64,000 nt of DNA from Flavobacterium panici (GTDB taxonomy: Bacteria > Bacteroidota > Bacteroidia > Flavobacteriales > Flavobacteriaceae), in NCBI RefSeq assembly GCF_903819335.1, contig NZ_CAIJDE010000027.1:19092-83091 (forward strand), given 5' to 3'. Positions within the stretch are counted from its first letter, which is position 1; each line of letters begins with the position of its first letter. The notes beneath the pieces are model-generated. The model saw only the letters and a program-made list of their open reading frames with translations, ran no database searches and had not been told where the DNA came from. Shown here one piece after another: positions 15,665-22,556 of this stretch. The position numbers were made by a program, and so were the translations under genes.

Positions 15665-16969
15665 CTAATTTTTATTGATACTATACTGCGACTGAATTAC
15701 GCTTTCAAAAACCGATTGTAAGTCGGCGATTAAATCTTCTACATCTTCTATTCCAACAGAAAGTCGGACTAAATCTTTTGAAACTCCAGTAGCCAATTGC
15801 TCTTCTTCTGACAATTGCTGATGCGTAGTACTCGCCGGGTGGATAATCAGCGATTTTGTATCACCAATATTAGCCAGAAGTGAGAACAATCTTGTTTCGT
15901 CTACCACTTTTTTAGCGGCATCAAAACCTCCTTTTAGTCCAAAAGTGATCACACCGCTTTGTCCTTCAGGAAGATATTGTTTCGCTAAATCATAATATTT
16001 ACTTGATTTTAAACCTGGGTAATTTACCCAAACTACCTCATCTTGTTTCTCTAACCATTCGGCCAGAACCAAAGCATTTTCGCTGTGTTTTTTAATTCGG
16101 ATTGGTAAGGTTTCTAATCCCTGAATAATCTGGAAAGCATTAAATGGACTTAAAGCTGCTCCAAAATCACGCAGTCCTTCGATTCTTGCTTTTGCAATAA
16201 AGGCTGCATTTCCTAAAGCTTCGTGATATACTAATCCGTGATATCCTGCAGAAGGTTCTGTAAATTCAGGGAATTTTCCGTTAGACCAGTCAAAAGTTCC
16301 GGCGTCGATAATTGCGCCACCTAATGAAGTTCCGTTTCCGGCAATATATTTTGTTAAGGAGTGAATTACAATATCGGCACCATATTTAATTGGGTTTAAT
16401 AAATAAGGTGTCGCAACTGTATTATCTACTATAAATGGCACTTTGAATGCTTTGGCTTCCGCCGAAATTCCTTTTAAATCTAATACATCCAGTTTTGGAT
16501 TTCCCAGTGATTCTACAAAGAATGCTCTGGTATTTTCTTTTGCTGCTTTTGTGAAGTTTTCAGGGTTTGAAGGATCTACAAAAGTGGTTGTAATTCCTAA
16601 ACGCGGTAATGTTACACTTAATAAGTTATAAGTCCCGCCGTATAAACTATTTGATGCTACGATATGATCGCCCGTTCTAAGCAAAGTCAAAAATGTTGTA
16701 GAAATTGCCGATGCTCCAGAGGCCGTAACTACAGCTCCAATTCCGCCTTCAAGAGCTGCTAAACGCTGTTCTAAAACATCATTTGTTGGATTATTTAATC
16801 TGGTGTAGATAAATCCTGCTTCGGCAAGACCAAATAAATTGGCAGCATGATCTGCGTTATTAAATACGTATGATGATGTTTGGTAAATTGGCACTGCTCT
16901 TGTTCCTGAATTTTTAGTTACATCATGTCCTGCGTGTAATGCGTTTGTTGCAAATTTTTGTGTACTCAT
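15665..16969 (-). CDS. metY: O-acetylhomoserine sulfhydrylase
   Basis: 434-residue PLP enzyme of the Cys/Met family that makes homocysteine (or methionine) from O-acetylhomoserine and sulfide (or methanethiol). The PLP lysine is K207 in VIHSLTKYIAGNGTSLGG. YTRLNNPTNDVLEQRLAALEGG and the long insertion before SPFNAFQIIQGLETL are typical of MetY rather than of the shorter MetZ/MetB group. It lies 91 bases after a 62-residue small gene that is itself preceded by the Met/Cys leader and attenuator. All three parts point to methionine-dependent control. Confidence 0.93.
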   Translation of the reverse strand: MSTQKFATNALHAGHDVTKNSGTRAVPIYQTSSYVFNNADHAANLFGLAEAGFIYTRLNNPTNDVLEQRLAALEGGIGAVVTASGASAISTTFLTLLRTGDHIVASNSLYGGTYNLLSVTLPRLGITTTFVDPSNPENFTKAAKENTRAFFVESLGNPKLDVLDLKGISAEAKAFKVPFIVDNTVATPYLLNPIKYGADIVIHSLTKYIAGNGTSLGGAIIDAGTFDWSNGKFPEFTEPSAGYHGLVYHEALGNAAFIAKARIEGLRDFGAALSPFNAFQIIQGLETLPIRIKKHSENALVLAEWLEKQDEVVWVNYPGLKSSKYYDLAKQYLPEGQSGVITFGLKGGFDAAKKVVDETRLFSLLANIGDTKSLIIHPASTTHQQLSEEEQLATGVSKDLVRLSVGIEDVEDLIADLQSVFESVIQSQYSINKN

Positions 16970-17060
16970 GATTTCTTAGTTTTTTAAATATTGTTAATAC
17001 TATATATAAAGTGGTATTTGACTTTGAAATTGATTTTTGAAATTGAAATTGTCAATTGAT

Positions 17061-17249
17061 TTATGCAAAAGGAAGTTCTCCTTCTATTTCAAGATCATAC
17101 ATTTGAAACAACAATGATTTTTGACTTTTTCTATCTTGCTCCGTTTTTATTCTGATAACTTCTTTTGTGATCTCTTCTGATCTATTATTGTTTATTTGAG
17201 AATCGTTTCTCAATAAATACTCTATGGCGATTGAATTTAATGTTTTCAT
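17061..17249 (-). CDS. 62-residue protein between attenuator B and metY
   Basis: I do not recognise this protein. I chose the ATG at 17249, starting MKTLNSIAIEYLLRN, because the longer in-frame start at 17303 lies inside the attenuator hairpin. It is rich in charged and Asn residues and ends in TEQDRKSQKSLLFQMYDLEIEGELPFA-like sequence. The block S-L-L-F-x-M-Y-x-x-E-x-E is shared with the 66-residue protein at 13597. No signal peptide or membrane helix is seen. Position directly ahead of metY suggests co-transcription. It could be a real small protein acting in methionine metabolism, or a second translated leader. Confidence 0.6.
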   Translation of the reverse strand: MKTLNSIAIEYLLRNDSQINNNRSEEITKEVIRIKTEQDRKSQKSLLFQMYDLEIEGELPFA

Positions 17250-17274
17250 GATTTTAAAATTTAAAGTGTAGAAA

Positions 17275-17311
17275 TGAAAAAAGCCCTTTCGGATGGCGAC
17301 CAAAAGGGCTT
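17275..17311 (-). terminator. Attenuator hairpin B
   Basis: Arms AAGCCCTTT (17311 to 17303) and AAAGGGCTT (17289 to 17281) form a perfect 9-bp stem with a 13-base loop, followed by a run of six U (TTTTTT then CATTTC). The bases CTTTTGG at 17306 to 17300 can instead pair with CCAAAAG at 17352 to 17346, which are the last codons of leader B. The two pairings exclude each other. Confidence 0.85.
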
Positions 17312-17342
17312 ATAGTTTAACTATAACAAAGATTTTATCTTT

Positions 17343-17423
17343 TTACTTTTGGCAACAGCAAGGTTGGATGCACATTTGCATCATACTACAACACATCATA
17401 TTATTTCTTGCTATTGTTTTCAT
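17343..17423 (-). CDS. Met/Cys-rich leader peptide B (metY locus)
   Basis: A 26-codon ORF, ATG at 17423 to TAA at 17345-17343. It starts MKTIARNNMMCCSMMQMC and ends with a CCC run followed by QK. Six of 26 residues are Met and six are Cys, far above any random expectation. It is followed by attenuator B, the 62-residue gene and metY. The final codons contain CCAAAAG, which can sequester the terminator's 5' arm. Stalling at Met or Cys codons would leave these bases free and allow read-through. Fast translation to the stop would cover them and allow termination. Confidence 0.85.
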   Translation of the reverse strand: MKTIARNNMMCCSMMQMCIQPCCCQK

Positions 17424-17471
17424 TTTAATTTAAAATTTAATTCTTTTTTAAACTCGACTAATTAGATAGAG

Positions 17472-17503
17472 TAAATGTAATATTTATTTATTTAACTGCC
17501 AAA
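17472..17503 (-). promoter_or_regulatory. Promoter of leader B
   Basis: TTTGG (17503 to 17499), an 18-base spacer and TTACATTTA (17480 to 17472). The stretch after the -33 box, CAGTTAAATAAAT, nearly repeats CAGTTAAAAAATA at leader A, supporting shared control. Confidence 0.5.
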
Positions 17504-17570
17504 TAAAATTTTGATATTTAACGTTAAATTTTTGTAAGTCCCTTAAATGCTGGCTTTCTTTTTAAAAATT

Positions 17571-17840
17571 GACCACAGATTATACGGATTAAACGGATTG
17601 ACACGGGTTTCATTTTTATTTAATGTAATATAAAAACCATTTACATGGGTTGAAAAAGGTTAGCCACAGATTAAAAAGATTACATTGATTTTAAAAATCA
17701 GTGCTAATTCGTTTAATCCCAAAATCTGTGGCCTATCTTTTTATAATTTAAGTTCAATCCCGATAACCATCAGGACAAAAAATCACATTGATTCAAAAAA
17801 AATCAGTGCCAATCCGTTTAATCCGTAAAATCTGTGGCCT
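17571..17840. repeat. CCACAGATT...AATCTGTGG interspersed repeats
   Basis: The gap between leader B and the TonB receptor holds several copies, in both orientations, of CCACAGATTAnACGGATT-type words, with AAAATCTGTGGCCTAT appearing near 17722-17737 and 17828-17841. The units can fold into long imperfect hairpins. No ORF of interest is present. Similar units are widespread between Bacteroidota genes. Confidence 0.7.
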
Positions 17841-17847
17841 ATTCTTT

Positions 17848-20694
17848 TTAAAACTTAAAGCTCAAACGAGCAAATCCAAATCTTCCGTTTAATCCAAATT
17901 GCGATACAGCTCTTGAATACGCAAACTGATTTGCATTTGTCAAGTCAGTACTTGGCGCAGGAGATAAAGTTGGAGTTGTATTGGTGAAAGCCGGAGTTGA
18001 CGGATTATTTCTGTCCGGATAAACGTCTCCTATATTATTAAAACCAACAGTTGCTCTAAAATGTTCGTTGATTTGATATCCGAAAGATAAATCGGTAACC
18101 AGTTTTGCGCTGTATTCCGGATGTTCGTATACAGAAGCAAATCCATCTAAATTAACATCTGTTGCTCCCGGATCTGTTACTTTTCCGAAATAACTGTTTC
18201 TTAAATAAATATCTAGTTTTTTAATACTGAAAGTTGTAGTTAAGTTCGCTTTTAATTTCGGAATTGCTTCTTCTAAATACACTCGGCTTGACTCCGGAAA
18301 AAAGGAATATATATAAGGATCTCCTCCTGCATTAACAATAGACTGTGGAATGTGTAAATCTCCTACTCTTTTAGTTTCATTATAACTTAAAGCAAAATCA
18401 TTTCTGATTACAAAATCCTGAATTACATCATATTTTTGAGAAATTACGACATCAATTCCTTTCGTTTCAGAGTCGATTCCGTTTGTCCAGAACGAAGCTC
18501 TTTCTACACCTTTCAAATCAAATGCTTGTTGAAACAATGTCAAGGCATCTTTTTGTGTTTGCGATGTAGCGGCATTTATCTGCGCATCTGTTGGTCTTGC
18601 GTATTGTCCAGACAAGACAATTCTGTCGTTGATTCTTGTAAAATAAGCATCGGTTGCGATTGTGATATTGGCTTCCGGAATTTTAAAAGTAAATCCTGTG
18701 CTGATGCTTTTTGATTTCTCTGGTTTTAAATTTTCTACACCAATACTTTTTGCTGCCTGCGAATCATTTGTAAAATAACCAACCTGATATGGAGATCCAT
18801 TAATGAACTGAGTTGAACTTGCTTCAAAGTATTTTTGTTGTAAGGATGGCGCTCTAAAACCTGTTTGTCCAGAAATTCTCCAGTTGATATTATCGTTTAG
18901 TTTTAAAAGAGAAGCCAGTTTAAAAGTAACTGTACTCCCAAAATCTGAATAGTTTTCATAACGCGCCGCCCCGTTTAAAAGCCAATTTTCGGTTGCATTT
19001 AATTCTAAATCAATATAAGCTGCACCGCTTCGTCTGTCTCTTTCTTTAGCATCTGAAGGCTGAAATCCTGAAAATCCCTGCGCTCCGGCTCCACGTTTGT
19101 TTCCAAAGAAATCAGTTACGATTAAAGGTGAAGTAGTTGGTAAAACTCCCGAAACTAAAGCTCCGTTTACATCATATAATCCGTATGAAGCTTGTTCTCC
19201 TTGTTTGATTTGATAGTTTTCATATCGGAATTCTCCACCAAATGCAATGTTTAAACCTGCAAGAAAATCAAATTTTCTGCTGAAATCTAAATTGGTTGTA
19301 CTTTGCAAAAAGGAAACTTTTCCGGCATCAAAACTAGAAGGAGAATTTACACCCAAAGTTGCATTGATGGTATTGTTTACATCATATTTAAAAGAGTTAG
19401 TTCCAAGGTTTGAACTCAAATCAGTATCAAATCCAAATAATTGTGTATTTACTCCAAGTGCTGCAGAAGCATCTAAAATTCCTGATTCAATTTCCGGTAA
19501 AAATCCGTTTTCATACACTTGCGTGAAAGTTCCAGAACCGTTTGGAAGTCTGTTAAAAGCATACGATTTACCATCTCTATACGATACTCCACCAAAAGAA
19601 TATAATGAAGTTGTTTCTGTTAACGGATATTTTGCATTATAATACGCTTGTCCAGAAGCCAGTTCTGACTGACCAACACTCATATTATAGTCTGCTCTTT
19701 CTTGTCCTCTGTAGGCTAACTCATTATTGGTAACATCAAAATTAAGTGCGGTCTGTAATTGCGTAATTGTTGTTGCAGATGAAATTGCAGTTTGCTGTGC
19801 CGGCGTAAAATAACTTACCTGCGGTGCGTATTGTTGTATCGAACTTATAATTTGTGCCGAATTTGGAGTACTATTGATATTACTGAAAAGCGAATTAATC
19901 TGAACTCCGTTTTGAGCCGCTCTGTTTTCTACAGCATTATAGGCATTAAAAATTCCATTGTTTCTAATTCCTGCACGGCTTGTAGCTTGTCTTGTTACGG
20001 CTGTTCCGGTAACATTCAAGAAACTTCCCGGTTTACCTAATGATGTTCCGTAGTTTAAATCGACTTGAACGGTTTGACCATCGGCTCCGCCTTTAAAATT
20101 GTTAGATCCAGATGATAAATTAGTTCCATATTGAATGCCTCCCGAAAGATATTTAGCGTTCTTTTTCAATACAATATTGATTACTCCGGCAATAGCATCA
20201 GAACCGTATTGTGCCGCGGCTCCATCTCTTAAAACTTCGATTCTTTCAATGGCAAAAGATGGAATCGCATTTAAATCTGTCCCTACAGATCCTCTTCCCG
20301 GTGATCCATTTATGTTTACTAAGGCACTGGTGTGTCTTCGTTTTCCGTTTACTAAAATTAAAACCTGATCTGGGCCTAAACCTCTTAATTGTGCCGGATC
20401 AACGTGGTCTGTTGCATCGGCAGTTGATGTTGCGTTACTTGTAAATGACGGTGCAACATAATTTAAAATCTGCGTTACGCTGGTTTGCGGCGCTCCTTTT
20501 GTTATTTCAGAAATATTAAAAACATCAACCGGAACCGGTACATCTGTTTTTACTCTATTTTTATTACGAGTTCCAATTACGGTAACTTCTGACAGTTCAT
20601 TATTCTTTAAAGTATCCTGCTCAGTCTTATTATCCTGAGCATACAGGCCTGAAAATGTCAAAAGACCTAAAACGATTAGTACATTTTTTTTCAT
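17848..20694 (-). CDS. TonB-dependent receptor under leader A
   Basis: 948-residue outer-membrane receptor. A signal peptide (about 1-19) is followed by a TonB-box-like ELSEVTVIGTRN, a plug domain with PAQLRGLGPDQVLILVNGKRRH and ERIEVLRDGAAAQYGSDAIAGVINIVLK, then a 22-strand-type barrel ending in FARLSFKF. It lacks the N-terminal carboxypeptidase-like domain of SusC proteins and has no SusD partner, so it is more like a small-molecule receptor. The Met/Cys leader and attenuator directly upstream, and metY and metK on either side, suggest the cargo is a sulfur source or a cofactor for methionine synthesis. The cargo is inferred only. Confidence 0.88.
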   Translation of the reverse strand: MKKNVLIVLGLLTFSGLYAQDNKTEQDTLKNNELSEVTVIGTRNKNRVKTDVPVPVDVFNISEITKGAPQTSVTQILNYVAPSFTSNATSTADATDHVDPAQLRGLGPDQVLILVNGKRRHTSALVNINGSPGRGSVGTDLNAIPSFAIERIEVLRDGAAAQYGSDAIAGVINIVLKKNAKYLSGGIQYGTNLSSGSNNFKGGADGQTVQVDLNYGTSLGKPGSFLNVTGTAVTRQATSRAGIRNNGIFNAYNAVENRAAQNGVQINSLFSNINSTPNSAQIISSIQQYAPQVSYFTPAQQTAISSATTITQLQTALNFDVTNNELAYRGQERADYNMSVGQSELASGQAYYNAKYPLTETTSLYSFGGVSYRDGKSYAFNRLPNGSGTFTQVYENGFLPEIESGILDASAALGVNTQLFGFDTDLSSNLGTNSFKYDVNNTINATLGVNSPSSFDAGKVSFLQSTTNLDFSRKFDFLAGLNIAFGGEFRYENYQIKQGEQASYGLYDVNGALVSGVLPTTSPLIVTDFFGNKRGAGAQGFSGFQPSDAKERDRRSGAAYIDLELNATENWLLNGAARYENYSDFGSTVTFKLASLLKLNDNINWRISGQTGFRAPSLQQKYFEASSTQFINGSPYQVGYFTNDSQAAKSIGVENLKPEKSKSISTGFTFKIPEANITIATDAYFTRINDRIVLSGQYARPTDAQINAATSQTQKDALTLFQQAFDLKGVERASFWTNGIDSETKGIDVVISQKYDVIQDFVIRNDFALSYNETKRVGDLHIPQSIVNAGGDPYIYSFFPESSRVYLEEAIPKLKANLTTTFSIKKLDIYLRNSYFGKVTDPGATDVNLDGFASVYEHPEYSAKLVTDLSFGYQINEHFRATVGFNNIGDVYPDRNNPSTPAFTNTTPTLSPAPSTDLTNANQFAYSRAVSQFGLNGRFGFARLSFKF

Positions 20695-20758
20695 TTCTTT
20701 TTACTGATTAATTTGTGTTTTTGGCTTAAAAAAAATTCTTACAAGTTTAATTTTGGAA

Positions 20759-20788
20759 CAAAAAAAACCTCTGCGGCTGGCAGAGGTT
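20759..20788 (-). terminator. Attenuator hairpin A
   Basis: Arms AACCTCTGC (20788 to 20780) and GCAGAGGTT (20774 to 20766) form a perfect 9-bp stem with loop CAGCC, followed by an uninterrupted run of U. CTCTGC in the 5' arm can instead pair with GCAGAG at 20829 to 20824, codons 18-19 of leader A. Confidence 0.85.
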
Positions 20789-20811
20789 CTATATATGTTG
20801 TTGAAAATAAA

Positions 20812-20880
20812 CTACAATAGATTCTCTGCGGAAAGCTCCGGCATCTTACAAGACATCATATTGCAAATTGTAAATTTCAT
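20812..20880 (-). CDS. Met/Cys-rich leader peptide A (TonB receptor locus)
   Basis: A 22-codon ORF with ATG at 20880 and TAG at 20814-20812, beginning MKFTICNMMSCKMPEL. It contains four Met and two Cys in the first 13 residues. Codons 18-19 (GCAGAG) are the antiterminator strand, about five codons past the last Met. This is the distance at which a ribosome stalled at Met13 or earlier would leave them exposed. Attenuator A follows within 24 bases and the receptor start within about 120. The peptide shares the x-N-M-M block with leaders B and C. Confidence 0.8.
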   Translation of the reverse strand: MKFTICNMMSCKMPELSAENLL

Positions 20881-20903
20881 TTTGTTCTGTTATTTTAACG
20901 AGG

Positions 20904-20935
20904 CAAATGTGCAAACTATTTTTTAACTGACCAAA
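20904..20935 (-). promoter_or_regulatory. Promoter of leader A
   Basis: TTTGG (20935 to 20931), an 18-base spacer and GCACATTTG (20912 to 20904), 23 bases before the leader ATG. Further upstream, CTATTACCCTATC at 20954-20966 matches the first 13 bases of the cys-operon operator. A TAATTTG-like box next to that site could be a second promoter. Confidence 0.5.
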
Positions 20936-21024
20936 CAAAAACAAAAATATTTTCTATTACCCTATCAAATTAGTATGTTACTGTTAAATTTCTGCTATAA
21001 AAAATAAAAAAAGTTGAACTTTAA

Positions 21025-21054
21025 TTTGCAAATCAAAATGGTTTTATACCTTTG
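21025..21054 (+). promoter_or_regulatory. metK promoter
   Basis: TTTG at 21025-21028 and TACCTTTG at 21047-21054 with an 18-base spacer, a near-consensus Bacteroidota promoter. The transcript would start around 21060, just before the riboswitch-like element. Confidence 0.7.
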
Positions 21055-21065
21055 CACGCGAATAC

Positions 21066-21178
21066 AGAGGAAAAATTTGAACTGATTGCAACCTCTTCAT
21101 AATGAAATGATTCGTTATGGATGCCGAAACTAAGTTTTTGGTAGTAAAAAATGCTAAAGCAGGAATTCTCCTTTAGCA
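21066..21178 (+). ncRNA. SAM-II-like riboswitch with long loops upstream of metK
   Basis: Helix AGAGG (21066-21070) with CCTCT (21092-21096) closes the loop AATTTGAACTGATTGCAA, which matches the conserved SAM-II loop pattern ATTTAA-CC-ATTGCAA. Two extra hairpins follow: CATAA/TTATG at 21098-21119 and CCGAAAC/GTTTTTGG at about 21124-21142. Then comes TAAAAAATGCTAAAGCAGG (21145-21163), matching the SAM-II 3' strand AAATGCTAAAAAGG. GCA and CTG in the loop can pair with TGC and CAG of that strand, giving the expected pseudoknot. TGCTAAAG can alternatively pair with CTTTAGCA (21171-21178), a likely switch hairpin. The class assignment is from memory of the consensus. Confidence 0.7.
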
Positions 21179-21226
21179 CTTTCAGCAATTACTTTTCCTC
21201 GCTTAATGTTAATTTAATAAATTATT

Positions 21227-22477
21227 ATGGCTTATTTATTTACGTCAGAATCTGTTAGTGAAGGGCATCCAGACAAAGTTGCAGATCAAATTTCGGATGC
21301 TTTAATTGATAACTTTCTGGCATTTGATGCTGACTCAAAAGTAGCTTGCGAGACATTAGTTACTACAGGTCAGGTTATTTTAGCAGGTGAAGTAAAATCA
21401 AATACTTATCTTGATGTACAACAAATTGCACGTGAGGTAATCCGTAAAATTGGATATACTAAAAGTGAATATATGTTTGAAGCAAATTCTTGTGGAATTC
21501 TTTCAGCAATTCACGAGCAGTCTGCAGACATTAATCAAGGTGTTGACAGAGCTAAGCCAGAAGAGCAAGGTGCAGGTGATCAGGGAATGATGTTTGGGTA
21601 CGCTACAAATGAAACTGAAAACTATATGCCTCTAGCTCTTGATTTATCTCATAAATTATTACAAGAGTTAGCGATTTTAAGACGTGAAAATAAAGAAATC
21701 ACGTATTTACGTCCAGATGCTAAATCTCAGGTAACTTTAGAATACAGCGACGATAACAAACCAACTCGTATCGACGCGATTGTTATTTCAACGCAGCATG
21801 ATGATTTTGATGAAGAAGCTGTAATGCTTGCTAAAATCAAAAAAGATATTATCGAAATTCTTATTCCTAGAATTATCGCTAAAAACCCAACTCACGCGCA
21901 TTTATTCAACGATAAAATCAACTACCATATTAACCCAACAGGAAAATTCGTTATTGGAGGACCTCACGGAGATACTGGTTTAACAGGAAGAAAAATCATT
22001 GTTGATACTTACGGTGGAAAAGGTGCTCACGGTGGTGGTGCATTCTCTGGAAAAGATCCGAGTAAAGTTGACAGAAGTGCTGCTTATGCAACTCGTCATA
22101 TTGCTAAAAACTTAGTTGCTGCGGGTGTTGCTGACGAAATCTTAGTTCAGGTTTCTTACGCTATTGGAGTTGCTGAACCAATGGGAATTTTCATTGAAAC
22201 TTACGGAACTTCTAAAGTAAACTTAACTAACGGTGAAATCGCTAAAAAAGTAGAAGCTATTTTTGATATGCGTCCTTACTTTATCGAACAGCGTTTGAAA
22301 TTAAGAAATCCAATTTATAGTGAAACTGCTGCTTACGGACACATGGGACGTAAACCAGAAACGGTTACTAAAACTTTCTCTGCTCCAGGCGGAAACGAAA
22401 AAACGGTTACTGTTGAATTGTTTACATGGGAGAAACTTGATTTTGTTGACAAAGTAAAAGCTGCTTTTGGATTGTAA
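21227..22477 (+). CDS. metK: S-adenosylmethionine synthetase
   Basis: 416-residue cytosolic enzyme that makes SAM from methionine and ATP, releasing phosphate and pyrophosphate. The ATP-binding [13 protein letters not shown] is near 15-27, [12 protein letters not shown] near 118-129, and the P-loop-like [22 protein letters not shown] near 264-285. It starts 49 bases after the SAM-II-like aptamer and ends at a strong terminator, so it is a single-gene unit under likely SAM feedback. It is divergent from the TonB receptor. Confidence 0.98.
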   Translation: MAYLFTSESVSEGHPDKVADQISDALIDNFLAFDADSKVACETLVTTGQVILAGEVKSNTYLDVQQIAREVIRKIGYTKSEYMFEANSCGILSAIHEQSADINQGVDRAKPEEQGAGDQGMMFGYATNETENYMPLALDLSHKLLQELAILRRENKEITYLRPDAKSQVTLEYSDDNKPTRIDAIVISTQHDDFDEEAVMLAKIKKDIIEILIPRIIAKNPTHAHLFNDKINYHINPTGKFVIGGPHGDTGLTGRKIIVDTYGGKGAHGGGAFSGKDPSKVDRSAAYATRHIAKNLVAAGVADEILVQVSYAIGVAEPMGIFIETYGTSKVNLTNGEIAKKVEAIFDMRPYFIEQRLKLRNPIYSETAAYGHMGRKPETVTKTFSAPGGNEKTVTVELFTWEKLDFVDKVKAAFGL

Positions 22478-22501
22478 TCAATCTGAAACATTTACATACT
22501 A

Positions 22502-22536
22502 AAAAAGGCTGTCTAAATTTAGACAGCCTTTTTTTA
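22502..22536. terminator. Bidirectional terminator between metK and next gene
   Basis: AAGGCTGTCTAAA and its exact complement form a perfect 26-base palindrome (22505-22530) flanked by A and T runs. It can serve both metK on the plus strand and the convergent gene ending at 22557. Confidence 0.9.
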
Positions 22537-22556
22537 TTTGATATGAAAACAGAACT

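Noticed and set aside
17061..17303. 80-residue version of the small protein before metY
   Set aside because: Its first 18 codons lie across the attenuator hairpin and U-run; the ATG at 17249 just after the hairpin is more reasonable.
17848..20694. SusC-type polysaccharide utilisation receptor
   Set aside because: No carboxypeptidase-like N-terminal domain, no SusD gene and no glycosidase nearby.
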